From positions 4,185,501 through 4,249,500 of the forward strand of contig NZ_CP014301.1 in assembly GCF_001562255.1 (NCBI RefSeq): 64,000 bases of DNA. Direction: 5' to 3'. The notes under the pieces are model-generated. The model was not told the origin of the DNA, made no database searches, and saw nothing but the letters and a program-made list of their open reading frames with translations. Below are positions 35,247-43,807 of this stretch, piece by piece. The DNA is from Bosea sp. PAMC 26642. Lineage in GTDB: Bacteria; Pseudomonadota; Alphaproteobacteria; Rhizobiales; Beijerinckiaceae. The stretch's first letter is position 1. Every line of letters begins with the position of its first letter. The position numbers and the translations under genes were made by a program.

Positions 35247-35276
35247 GAAAACGCCCCGGCAATCCGGGGCGTTTTC
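35247..35276 (+). terminator. Strong intrinsic terminator after the pilin gene
   Basis: A perfect 13-bp stem (GAAAACGCCCCGG/CCGGGGCGTTTTC) with a CAAT loop, 21 bases after the pilin stop, followed by ATTT. It should leave an abundant short pilin mRNA and limit read-through to cpaA. Confidence 0.9.
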
Positions 35277-35347
35277 ATTTCCATCTAGTAAGTCTCTGGT
35301 GAGCGTTTCACGCCAAAAGATATCGCTTTCACGTCGGGAACAACCCT

Positions 35348-35860
35348 ATGCCGGTTTCAATGATCGTCATCATCGTCATTTTCCCGGCGGCCATGGCTTT
35401 TGCAGCGGCGAGCGACCTCCTCACGATGACGATTTCCAACAAGCTCAGCCTGATACTGATCGCCGCATTCGTTGTTTGTGCGTTTGCCGTGCCGCTCTCG
35501 CTGTCGCAGATCGGTCTCCATTTCGCCGCCGGCGGGCTGGTGCTCGCGATCTGCTTTGGCATGTTCGCCGCCGGCTGGATCGGCGGAGGCGATGCCAAGC
35601 TCGCGGCCGCCACCGCGCTCTGGTTCGGTTTCGGGCAGTTGCTGCCCTATCTTCTGATCGCGTCGGTCTTCGGCGGCGTCATGACGCTCGTCATTCTGAA
35701 GCTGCGCGGGCATCCGCTTCCGATCGTGGCCGAGAACTGGGGCTGGCTGCGGCGTTTGCACGCTGCCAATTCGGGCGTGCCCTACGGCATCGCACTTGCC
35801 TTCTCGGCGCTGCTCGTCCTGCCCGATACGGAGATATGGCGGGCAGGCATAGGCCTCTGA
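35348..35860 (+). CDS. cpaA: Tad prepilin peptidase
   Basis: 170 residues with about six hydrophobic helices. The aspartyl-protease residues are Asp23 (AASDLLTMTISN) and Asp82 in GGGDAKL, the GxGD motif of TadV/CpaA peptidases. It lacks the N-terminal methylase part of PilD. It cleaves Flp after Gly14. It follows the pilin terminator by about 70 bases. Confidence 0.93.
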   Translation: MPVSMIVIIVIFPAAMAFAAASDLLTMTISNKLSLILIAAFVVCAFAVPLSLSQIGLHFAAGGLVLAICFGMFAAGWIGGGDAKLAAATALWFGFGQLLPYLLIASVFGGVMTLVILKLRGHPLPIVAENWGWLRRLHAANSGVPYGIALAFSALLVLPDTEIWRAGIGL

Positions 35861-35919
35861 ACGGCCGGTCGTCCCTCTGCCCCCCAACAGCCGGGATCGC
35901 GAAAAAAATATACGTCCGG

Positions 35920-35934
35920 TTAACCATAAGTTGA
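35920..35934 (+). promoter_or_regulatory. CtrA-like box upstream of cpaB
   Basis: TTAACCATAAGTTGA matches the CtrA consensus TTAA-N7-TTAA with one mismatch, 61 bases before the cpaB ATG in the cpaA-cpaB gap. CtrA controls pilus genes in Caulobacter, so it is a plausible site; the binding is not shown. Confidence 0.5.
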
Positions 35935-35994
35935 CGATTCGAGACGCACCATCCCGGAGCAGAGCCGAGTGCTTTTGCCCGAGGATCGTCCGTC

Positions 35995-36768
35995 ATGAGT
36001 CCCGCCCGCATCATCATTCTGGTCGTCGCGCTGGTCGCCGGTCTCGGCGCGGCTCTGCTGATGCAGCGACCGAGCGGGCCGGTGGCCTCGGCCCCACGCG
36101 AAGCGCTTCCCACTGTCCCGGTCCTGGTAGCCTCCGCCGATATCCCGGTCGGCAATACGGTCGCGGCGGGTGACGTCCGCTGGATCGACTGGCCTTTGGC
36201 GAGCGTCCCCGCAGGCGTCATCCGCAAGGACGAGGCGCCGGAGGCCGTGACCGAACTCTCCGGCCAGCTTGCACGTTTCGCCATTCTCGGCTCCGAGCCG
36301 GTCCGCCGCGAGAAGCTGATCAGGACGGACGGCACCGGCTTCCTGTCCGCCGTCTTGCCCGCCGGTCGGCGGGCCGTCGCCATCACCACAGACGCGCGCG
36401 GCGCCAACACCGCGGGTGGCTTCATTCTTCCAAACGACCGGGTCGACGTGATCCGCACCTTCCGCGAGGACAGCACGGGCGGCCAGTCGGAGAACTACCT
36501 GAGTGAGACAACGCTGACGAATGTCCGCGTGCTGGCGATCGGCCAGAACATTCAGGAGCGCAACGGCGAGAAGGTGGTCGTCGGCGAGACCGCGACGCTG
36601 GAACTCGACCCGCGCCAGGTTGAGGTCGTCGTGCAGGCGCAGAAGACCGGCGCGCTGTCGTTGGCCCTACGCAGCCTCAAGGATGCGGGCCAGGCCGGCA
36701 GGCCTTCGGAAGAAGGTGCCATGACGCTCGTACGTTACGGCGTCACCAGCAAGAGCGTGAAACAATGA
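35995..36768 (+). CDS. cpaB: Flp pilus assembly protein CpaB
   Basis: 257 residues. A signal/anchor helix (IIILVVALVAGLGAALLM) is followed by an SAF domain (VPVLVASADIPVGNTVAAGDVRWIDWPL) and the RcpC/CpaB domain (RRAVAITTDARGANTAGGFILPNDRVDVI). It is a periplasmic Tad component that works with the CpaC secretin. It overlaps cpaC by four bases. Confidence 0.93.
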   Translation: MSPARIIILVVALVAGLGAALLMQRPSGPVASAPREALPTVPVLVASADIPVGNTVAAGDVRWIDWPLASVPAGVIRKDEAPEAVTELSGQLARFAILGSEPVRREKLIRTDGTGFLSAVLPAGRRAVAITTDARGANTAGGFILPNDRVDVIRTFREDSTGGQSENYLSETTLTNVRVLAIGQNIQERNGEKVVVGETATLELDPRQVEVVVQAQKTGALSLALRSLKDAGQAGRPSEEGAMTLVRYGVTSKSVKQ

Positions 36769-38216
36769 CCGTGCAGCGCATCGCGATTTCCGCCGCTCTG
36801 GCACTGCTGCTCGCAAGCCCGGCCGGCGCCCAGTCGACCGGGCCGGCGCCCGTGCTGAATGTCGGCTCCAGCGAACATGCCATCGCTCGCAAGCTCGATC
36901 TCTCGATCGGCCGCTCGCTCGTCGTTGAACTGCCGCGTGACGCCAAGGAGGTCTTCGTCGCCAATCCGAAGGTCGCCAACGCTGTCGTCCGCTCGGCCCG
37001 CAAGATCTTCATCATCGGCATCGCCGACGGCAGCACATCGATGTTCGTGATCGATGCCGAGGGCCGGCAGATCTCGGCACTCGAGATCGAGGTCGGGCGC
37101 GATCTCAACGTCCTGCGCCAGACTCTTCGCAGCGCGATGCCCAATGCCCGCATCGAGGTCAAGCCGGCGGGAACCTCGATCCTGCTCGTCGGCAGCGTCG
37201 CCAACGCGTCGGAAGCCACGCAGGCCGTCGACATCGCCAACGCCTTCGTCGGCGTCTCGGAGAAGTCCGAAACCAAGGGCGCGGTGATCAACTCCCTGAC
37301 GGTTCGCGGCCGCGACCAGGTCATGGTCAAGGTCGTGGTCTCCGAGGTCTCCCGCAAGGCGATCAAGCAGCTCGGCATCAACTCGACGGGCGAGTGGAAG
37401 CTCGGCAACTTCTCGCTCAAACCTTCGCTCGACAATCCGCTGCCGCTATCGCCCCAGGCCCTGTCCACGACCGCGATCGCGGCAGGGATTGGCAACTCGA
37501 CCAATTTCACCATGCGCGCCCTGGAACGCGCCGGCCTGTCGCGTGTCCTGGCCGAACCGACGGTGACGGCAATCTCGGGGGAGAGCGCGAAGTTCACCGC
37601 CGGCGGCGAAGTCCCCGTTCCGACCGGCTATACCTGCCAGGCGGTGGGTGGCTGTACGCTCGGCATCGCCTACAAGCCGATCGGCGTCTCGCTGAACTTC
37701 ACACCGATCGTGCTGTCGGACAACAAGATCAGCATGCGCATCGCGACCGAGGTCACCGAACTCGATTTCGAGAATCAGCTCCGGCTGACCAATACCGGCA
37801 TCGCCGGAACGTCGAACAACAATCAGGAAGTGGTCAACGCTCCTGCCTTCCGCGTCCGCAAGTCGGACACGACGGTCGAGCTGCCGTCAGGCGGCACGCT
37901 GGCGACGGCAGGTCTGATCCAGCGCGTCTCCAAGCAGTCGATCAACGGTCTGCCGGGCTTGATGAACATCCCGATCATCGGCGCGTTGTTTCGCTCCCGC
38001 GACTACCAGCGCGAGGAAACCGAGCTGATGATCACCGCGACGCCCTACATCGCCAAGCCGATCGAGCCGAACCAGATCCAGCGTCCTGACGACGGTTTCG
38101 TCGATGCGCATGACGCACAGACGATCCTGCTCGGGCGCCTGAACAAGATCTACGGAACCACCGGCGGACCAGCGCCGCAGGCCTATAAGGGCCGCGTCGG
38201 CTTCATCGCCGACTAA
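36765..38216 (+). CDS. cpaC: Tad secretin CpaC
   Basis: 483 residues. Signal peptide to about residue 23 (ALLLASPAGA), N-terminal pilus domain (LSIGRSLVVELPRDAKEVFVANP), BON-like segment, then the secretin core (VLAEPTVTAISGESAKFTAGGEVPVP, VSLNFTPIVL, TVELPSGGTLATAGLI, GLPGLMNIPIIGALFRS and ELMITATPYIAKP). It forms the outer-membrane pore of the pilus. Two cysteines (TCQAVGGC) may form a disulfide near the gate. Confidence 0.95.
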   Translation: MTVQRIAISAALALLLASPAGAQSTGPAPVLNVGSSEHAIARKLDLSIGRSLVVELPRDAKEVFVANPKVANAVVRSARKIFIIGIADGSTSMFVIDAEGRQISALEIEVGRDLNVLRQTLRSAMPNARIEVKPAGTSILLVGSVANASEATQAVDIANAFVGVSEKSETKGAVINSLTVRGRDQVMVKVVVSEVSRKAIKQLGINSTGEWKLGNFSLKPSLDNPLPLSPQALSTTAIAAGIGNSTNFTMRALERAGLSRVLAEPTVTAISGESAKFTAGGEVPVPTGYTCQAVGGCTLGIAYKPIGVSLNFTPIVLSDNKISMRIATEVTELDFENQLRLTNTGIAGTSNNNQEVVNAPAFRVRKSDTTVELPSGGTLATAGLIQRVSKQSINGLPGLMNIPIIGALFRSRDYQREETELMITATPYIAKPIEPNQIQRPDDGFVDAHDAQTILLGRLNKIYGTTGGPAPQAYKGRVGFIAD

Positions 38217-38251
38217 CGGCATCCAGAACGCGCGTGAGGGATCGCCGAACC

Positions 38252-38995
38252 ATGACATCTCAGGCAATGAACACGACAAGGCGCAAGCGCCGCTCAGTTT
38301 TGGCGGCGCTGTCGGTCGCGCTCATGCTCGGCGCTTGCGCCGGCAAGGGCGACGTCACCGGCTCGATCGTCTCCGAGGACGTACGGGAGCGGCACCCCAT
38401 CGTGCTCCGCGATGCCCCGCGCACGCTGGACGTCTTCATCGGGCGCGCCGGGAGCGGGCTCGATCCGCGTCAAGCGGAAGACGTGACTCAATTTGCCCAG
38501 GAATACCGTCGCTCCGGTCGCGGCGGCCTCGTCGCGCAGGTACCCGCCGGCACGCGTCGCGACATTGCTGCCCATGACGCGCTGAACGGGATTCGCGCTG
38601 CGCTCGCCCGCAGCGGCGTCTCGCCGGCGCATCTCTCGGTCGCGACCTACCCCGTGCGGGATACGCTGCTGGCTTCGCCGATCCGGCTGACCTTCGCCTC
38701 GCTCCAGGCCGGCCTGCCGCATTCCTGCGGGCAATGGCCCGACGATGCCGGCGTCTCGAGCTACAAGCATGACGCGTCCAATGCGTCGCAATGGAATTTC
38801 GGCTGCGCCAGCCAGGCCATGCTCGCCGCCCAGGTCGCCGATCCCATTGATCTCGTGCGCGGCCGCAGCGAAGGCCGCGTCGACATGGTCAAGCGCATGA
38901 ACGCCATCGCCAAGCTTCGAGAGGGCAAGGATCCCTCGACCCAGTACCGTCAGGAGCAGACCTCGATCAACTCCGCCGTCGGGGGTGGACGCTGA
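38252..38995 (+). CDS. cpaD: Tad lipoprotein CpaD
   Basis: 247 residues from the ATG at 38252, with AGGGA upstream; an in-frame GTG at 38234 and ATG at 38267 are alternatives. A lipobox LMLGAC places it as a lipoprotein. The CpaD domain (LRDAPRTLDVFIGRAGSGLDPRQAEDV, then PHSCGQWPDDAGV and WNFGCASQAMLAAQVADPIDLVRGR) is clear. It is thought to be a secretin pilotin or partner. Confidence 0.92.
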   Translation: MTSQAMNTTRRKRRSVLAALSVALMLGACAGKGDVTGSIVSEDVRERHPIVLRDAPRTLDVFIGRAGSGLDPRQAEDVTQFAQEYRRSGRGGLVAQVPAGTRRDIAAHDALNGIRAALARSGVSPAHLSVATYPVRDTLLASPIRLTFASLQAGLPHSCGQWPDDAGVSSYKHDASNASQWNFGCASQAMLAAQVADPIDLVRGRSEGRVDMVKRMNAIAKLREGKDPSTQYRQEQTSINSAVGGGR

Positions 38996-40254
38996 TGGAG
39001 ACCGACCAGGGCTTCGAGTCGACGGGGACTGCGGGCGATGGCGTTATCGCGCCTTTGCCGCGCATCACGCTGCAGGCCTATTGCGAGACGCCAGGCGTCG
39101 CCGCGACCATGCAGGCGGTCATCGCCGACCGGCGCATGGACAAGGCCCATGCGCGCATCCAGATGGGCGGCCCCGCGGCGGCCGTCGAGGCGTTCCGCTC
39201 GGCGCCCACGCCCAACATTATTCTGCTGGAGACCGTGTCCGAGCCGGCCGCCCTGGTCAGGCATCTCGACGCGCTGGCCGAGAGCTGCGATGCCGGCACC
39301 AAGGTCGTCGTCATCGGCCATGTCAACGACGTCCAGCTCTATCGCGACCTGATCCGGCGCGGCGTCAGCGAGTATCTGATCGCGCCGCTCGGCACGCTCG
39401 ATGTCCTGCGCACGCTGTCGGAACTCTATGTCTCGCCCTCGGCCCGCAATCTCGGCCGCATCATCGCGGTGATGGGCGCCAAGGGCGGCGTCGGCGCCTC
39501 CACTGTCGCCCACAATGTCGCCTGGGCCATCGCCCGCAATCTCGACGCCTCGACGGTCATCGTCGATCTCGACATCCCCTTCGGCACCGCCGGCCTCGAT
39601 TTCAATCAGGATCCGCCCCAAGGCGTTGCCGAGGCGGTGTTCGCGCCCGATCGGCTCGACGCCAATATGCTCGACCGGCTCTTGTCGCGCTGCAGCGACA
39701 ACCTCGCACTTTTGGCGGCGCCGGCCATGCTCGACCGTACGGTCGATCTCTCCGAGGAGGCCTTCGACCAGCTCTTCGACCTGCTGCGTGCCAGCGTGCC
39801 CTGCGTCGTCCTGGACGTGCCCCATATCTGGAGTGCTTGGGTGCGTCGTGCTCTGATCAGCGCCGACGAGGTTGTGGTCGTCGCCGCGCCCGAGCTCGCC
39901 TCGCTCAGGAACGCCAAGAACCTGATCGATCTTGCCCGTGCCAACCGCCCCAACGATTCCGGTGCGAGGCTGGTGCTGAATCAGGTCGGAATGCCCAAGC
40001 GGCCCGAGATCGACGCGGCCGAATTTGCCAAGGCGCTCGGCGTCGAGGTGCTGACCTCGATCCCCTTCGACGCGCAGCTCTTCGGGACGGCCGCCAATAA
40101 CGGCCAGATGATCGCCGAGGTGCAGTCGGGCGGGAAGATCAATGAAGCCTTCGTCCACATCGCCAGCACGGTGACCGGCCGTGGCGAGGCCAAGCGCAGC
40201 AAGCGAAGCCTGTTCGAGCCGCTCGTGGCTAAGCTTACGCGCAAGAAGGCCTGA
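38995..40254 (+). CDS. cpaE: Tad localisation ATPase-like protein CpaE/TadZ
   Basis: 419 residues; the ATG shares one base with the cpaD stop. An N-terminal receiver-like domain (about 25-145) precedes a MinD/ParA-like domain. The P-loop reads MGAKGGVGASTVAHN: the lysine of GKT/GKS is alanine (Ala168), while the deviant-Walker-A lysine (Lys163) is kept. Further motifs are VIVDLDIPFGTAGLD and VVLDVPHIW. TadZ proteins localise the pilus at the pole; this variant P-loop is common in the family, as far as I recall. Confidence 0.92.
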   Translation: METDQGFESTGTAGDGVIAPLPRITLQAYCETPGVAATMQAVIADRRMDKAHARIQMGGPAAAVEAFRSAPTPNIILLETVSEPAALVRHLDALAESCDAGTKVVVIGHVNDVQLYRDLIRRGVSEYLIAPLGTLDVLRTLSELYVSPSARNLGRIIAVMGAKGGVGASTVAHNVAWAIARNLDASTVIVDLDIPFGTAGLDFNQDPPQGVAEAVFAPDRLDANMLDRLLSRCSDNLALLAAPAMLDRTVDLSEEAFDQLFDLLRASVPCVVLDVPHIWSAWVRRALISADEVVVVAAPELASLRNAKNLIDLARANRPNDSGARLVLNQVGMPKRPEIDAAEFAKALGVEVLTSIPFDAQLFGTAANNGQMIAEVQSGGKINEAFVHIASTVTGRGEAKRSKRSLFEPLVAKLTRKKA

Positions 40255-40348
40255 GCGATGAGGCGCGCGTACAATCCGTCATTCCTGAGTTCCGGCTTCC
40301 GCCATCGGCCGCGACGGCCTGCCTTTGCGGCCGGGATGGGAGGGCGCC

Positions 40349-41797
40349 ATGTTCGGTAAGCGATCCGCGACTGGCGCGGCCCCGGCCCTCGACCAGAGGG
40401 CCGAAAGCGCGCCAGTGCGCCAGTTCGAGGCCAAGCCGGCCGTTCAGGAGGCCCGCCGCGCGCCACCCCCGGCACCCATCGCGCCGGCCGAGATTCCGCG
40501 CTCGGAAGACTATTACCAGACCAAGAGCATGATCTTCGGCGCGCTGATCGAGGCGATCGACCTCTCGCAACTCGCCAAGCTCGACGGCGAATCGGCGCGC
40601 GAGGAAATCCGCGACATCATCAACGAGATCATCTCGCTGAAGAACGTCGTGCTCTCGATCTCCGAGCAGGAGGAACTGCTCGACGACATCTGCAACGACG
40701 TGCTCGGCTACGGTCCGCTCGAGCCGCTGCTGGCGCGCGACGACATCGCCGACATCATGGTCAACGGCGCGACGCGGACCTTCATCGAAGTCGCCGGCAA
40801 AATCACGCTGACCAACATCCGCTTCCGCGACAACGCGCAGCTGATGAACATCTGCCAGCGCATTGTCAGCCAGGTCGGTCGGCGCGTCGACGAGAGCTCG
40901 CCGATCTGCGACGCTCGCCTCGCCGACGGCTCGCGCGTCAACGTCATCGCCCCGCCTTTGGCGATCGACGGCCCCGCGCTCACCATCCGCAAGTTCAAGA
41001 AGGACAAGCTGACCCTCGATCAGCTGATGCGCTTCGGCGCGATCTCGCCGCCCGGCGCCGAGATACTGAAGATCATCGGCAAGGTCCGCTGCAATATCGT
41101 CATCTCGGGCGGCACGGGCTCGGGCAAGACGACGCTGCTGAACTGCCTGACCAACTATATCGAGCATGACGAGCGCGTCATCACCTGCGAGGACGCAGCC
41201 GAGCTGCAGCTCCAGCAGCCCCATGTCGTGCGTCTCGAGACCCGCCCGCCCAATCTCGAGGGTACCGGCTCCGTCACCATGCGCGATCTCGTCAAGAACT
41301 GCCTGCGCATGAGGCCCGAGCGGATCATCGTCGGCGAGGTGCGCGGACCCGAGGCCTTCGACCTGCTGCAGGCGATGAATACGGGCCATGACGGCTCGAT
41401 GGGCACGCTCCACGCCAACACGCCGCGCGAATGTCTCAGCCGTATCGAATCGATGATCACCATGGGTGGCTTCAGCCTGCCCTCGAAGACGCTGCGCGAG
41501 ATGATCTGCTCTTCGATCGACGTGATCATCCAGGCCCAGCGTATGCGTGACGGCTCGCGCCGCATCACCCACATCACCGAGGTGATGGGAATGGAAGGCG
41601 ACATCATCACCACCCAGGATCTCATGACCTATGAGGTGCTCGGCGAGGACGCCGCAGGCAAGCTGATCGGCCGACACAAGTCGAGCGGCATCGGCCGGCC
41701 CCGCTTCTGGGAGCGCGCCCGCTATTACGGCGAGGAGCAGCGGCTGGCCGCCGCGCTCGATCAGCTCGCCGCGCAGGGTGCGCCCGATGCCGCCTGA
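40349..41797 (+). CDS. cpaF: Tad secretion ATPase CpaF/TadA
   Basis: 482 residues from the ATG at 40349 with a GGGAGG site; a start eight codons upstream is possible. Type II/IV secretion ATPase: GYGPLEPLLARDDIADIMVNG, Walker A SGGTGSGKTTLLN (Lys260), Asp box ITCEDAAELQLQQPHVV, Walker B RPERIIVGEVRGPEA and His box HDGSMGTLHAN. It drives pilus assembly and probably retraction. The N-terminal 60 residues are proline/alanine-rich. Confidence 0.96.
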   Translation: MFGKRSATGAAPALDQRAESAPVRQFEAKPAVQEARRAPPPAPIAPAEIPRSEDYYQTKSMIFGALIEAIDLSQLAKLDGESAREEIRDIINEIISLKNVVLSISEQEELLDDICNDVLGYGPLEPLLARDDIADIMVNGATRTFIEVAGKITLTNIRFRDNAQLMNICQRIVSQVGRRVDESSPICDARLADGSRVNVIAPPLAIDGPALTIRKFKKDKLTLDQLMRFGAISPPGAEILKIIGKVRCNIVISGGTGSGKTTLLNCLTNYIEHDERVITCEDAAELQLQQPHVVRLETRPPNLEGTGSVTMRDLVKNCLRMRPERIIVGEVRGPEAFDLLQAMNTGHDGSMGTLHANTPRECLSRIESMITMGGFSLPSKTLREMICSSIDVIIQAQRMRDGSRRITHITEVMGMEGDIITTQDLMTYEVLGEDAAGKLIGRHKSSGIGRPRFWERARYYGEEQRLAAALDQLAAQGAPDAA

Positions 41798-41825
41798 CGG
41801 CACCGGCTGAGGGGAGCGGCAGCCC

Positions 41826-42803
41826 ATGGATATGAGCCTCATCGCCGTCATCGCGTTGGCCACTTTTGCGGCCGGCGGCGTCGTCTATGCGCTGTTCTAC
41901 CCGATGCTCAGCGGCCAGTCCCGTGCCGAGAAGCGCCGCAAGGAGTTCTCGGCTCCCGTCGCCACGCGCATCCACGATCGCGAGGCCCAGACACGCGCCA
42001 AGCGCGGCCAGATCGCACAGAGCCTGAAGGAGATCGAGAGCCGGGAGAATCCTAAGGCCAAGGTCTCGCTTGAAACGCGTTTCCTGCAGGCCGGTTTGAA
42101 TTGGAGCCGCCGCAGATACTACGTCGTCAGCGCCATCAGCGGCGTCGTCCTCGGTCTCGGCCTGCTCATCGGTACCGGCAACGTGATCTTCTTCTTCGTC
42201 GGCCTCTTCGTCGGCGGTCTGGGTCTCCCGTCCTGGTTCCTGAAGCGCCGCAAGGCGGGGCGCCTGAAGAAGTTCGCGCTCGAATTTCCCAATGCGATCG
42301 ATATCGTCGTGCGCGGCATCAAGTCCGGCTTGCCGCTGAACGACTGCCTGCGCATCGTCGCCAGCGAGTCACCCGAGCCGGTCGGGTCAGAGTTCCGCAT
42401 GATCATCGAGAGTCAGGCGCTTGGCCTGCCGCTGACCGAGGCGGCGGCCAAGCTGTTCGAGCGGATGCCCTGCGCGGAATCGAATTTTTTCGGCATCGTT
42501 CTGGCGATCCAGCAGAAGACCGGCGGCAACCTCTCGGAGACGCTCGGCAACCTGTCGCGGGTCATCCGCGAGCGCCGCAAGATGCGCGACAAGATCCAGG
42601 CGGTCTCGATGGAGGCCAAGGCCTCGGCCTGGATCATCGGCTCGCTGCCGGTGATTGTCGGCATCCTCGTCTATCTCAGTAACCCGCGATACATCGAGCT
42701 GCTCTGGCTCACCAGCGCCGGCAAGGTCGGCCTCGCCGTCAGCGCCGTCTGGATGCTGGTCGGCATCTTCGTCATGAAAAAAATGATCAACTTCAACATC
42801 TGA
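41826..42803 (+). CDS. tadB: Tad inner-membrane protein TadB
   Basis: 325 residues. T2SSF domain (ALEFPNAIDIVVRGIKSGLPLNDCLRIVA, then SNFFGIVLAIQQKTGGNLSETLGNLSRVIRERRKMRDKI) between an N-terminal helix, a central pair (GVVLGLGLLIGTGNVIFFFVG) and C-terminal helices. It is the platform protein paired with TadC. It lies 28 bases after cpaF. Confidence 0.94.
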   Translation: MDMSLIAVIALATFAAGGVVYALFYPMLSGQSRAEKRRKEFSAPVATRIHDREAQTRAKRGQIAQSLKEIESRENPKAKVSLETRFLQAGLNWSRRRYYVVSAISGVVLGLGLLIGTGNVIFFFVGLFVGGLGLPSWFLKRRKAGRLKKFALEFPNAIDIVVRGIKSGLPLNDCLRIVASESPEPVGSEFRMIIESQALGLPLTEAAAKLFERMPCAESNFFGIVLAIQQKTGGNLSETLGNLSRVIRERRKMRDKIQAVSMEAKASAWIIGSLPVIVGILVYLSNPRYIELLWLTSAGKVGLAVSAVWMLVGIFVMKKMINFNI

Positions 42804-42813
42804 GGCGACACCG

Positions 42814-43791
42814 ATGATCGACCTCATTGCATCCAAGCTAGCCGATACGCAGTTCCTGGTCTCGATGCTGGCGGCTATCGCCGCGGTGGCCACGGTGCTG
42901 ACGCTGGCCATGCCGCTGCTGGAGGGCAACACCCTCGACAAGCGCATGAAGGATGTCGCCTTGGAGCGCGACAAGATCCGGGCGCGCGAGCGCGAAAGGC
43001 TCAACCGGCCCAAGGACAAGGTCACGCTGCGCTATGAGCCGAAGCAGTTCATGCGTCAGATCGTCGACCAGTTGAAGCTCGGCGACTGGCTCGGCACGGA
43101 GACCGCCAAGGAAAAACTCGCCATGGCCGGCTATCGTGGCCAGCAGGCCGAGATCGGCTTCCTGTTCTTCCGCCTGGTGACGCCGATCGGGCTGTTCTGC
43201 TTTGCCCTGTTCTATGTCTTCGTTATCAACAATTTCGGCCAGCCGCCGGCGATCCGCTTCGGCATCGCGATCGCTGGCGCCTATATCGGCATCAAGGCGC
43301 CGGAGGTTTTTCTCTCCAACCAGATCTCCAAGCGCCAGGCCTCGATGAAGCAGGCCTTCCCCGATGCGCTAGATCTGCTGTTGATCTGCGTCGAATCCGG
43401 CATGTCGATCGAACTCGCTTTCCGGAAGGTCTCAGGCGAGATCGGCAACCAGTCGGTCCCCCTGGCCGAGGAGTTCGGGCTGTGCACGGCCGAACTTTCC
43501 TATCTGGCAGAACGCCGACAGGCCTATGAGAACCTCGCCCGTCGCACCGGACTGGAAGGTGTGAAAGCGGTCTCCACGGCGCTGATCCAGGCCGAGCGCT
43601 ATGGGACGGCGCTCGGCACCGCATTGCGCACCCTGGCGCAGGAAAGCCGCGACCAGCGCATGAACGAGGCCGAGAAAAAGGCCGCCGCGCTGCCGCCCAA
43701 GCTGACGGTGCCGATGATCTTGTTCTTCCTGCCGGTGCTGTTCGTCGTGATCCTGACGCCGGCATTGGTCCAGGTCTTCAAATGGAAGTGA
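42814..43791 (+). CDS. tadC: Tad inner-membrane protein TadC
   Basis: 325 residues, a paralogue of TadB. T2SSF domain (QAFPDALDLLLICVESGMSIELAFRKVSGEI, then GLEGVKAVSTALIQAERYGTALGTALRTLAQESRDQRMNEAEKKAAALPPKL) and a final helix VPMILFFLPVLFVVILTPA. It starts ten bases after tadB. It ends the pilus run; no tadD/tadE/tadF/tadG follows in this window. Confidence 0.94.
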   Translation: MIDLIASKLADTQFLVSMLAAIAAVATVLTLAMPLLEGNTLDKRMKDVALERDKIRARERERLNRPKDKVTLRYEPKQFMRQIVDQLKLGDWLGTETAKEKLAMAGYRGQQAEIGFLFFRLVTPIGLFCFALFYVFVINNFGQPPAIRFGIAIAGAYIGIKAPEVFLSNQISKRQASMKQAFPDALDLLLICVESGMSIELAFRKVSGEIGNQSVPLAEEFGLCTAELSYLAERRQAYENLARRTGLEGVKAVSTALIQAERYGTALGTALRTLAQESRDQRMNEAEKKAAALPPKLTVPMILFFLPVLFVVILTPALVQVFKWK

Positions 43792-43807
43792 CGGATTGCG
43801 GCGGGCG

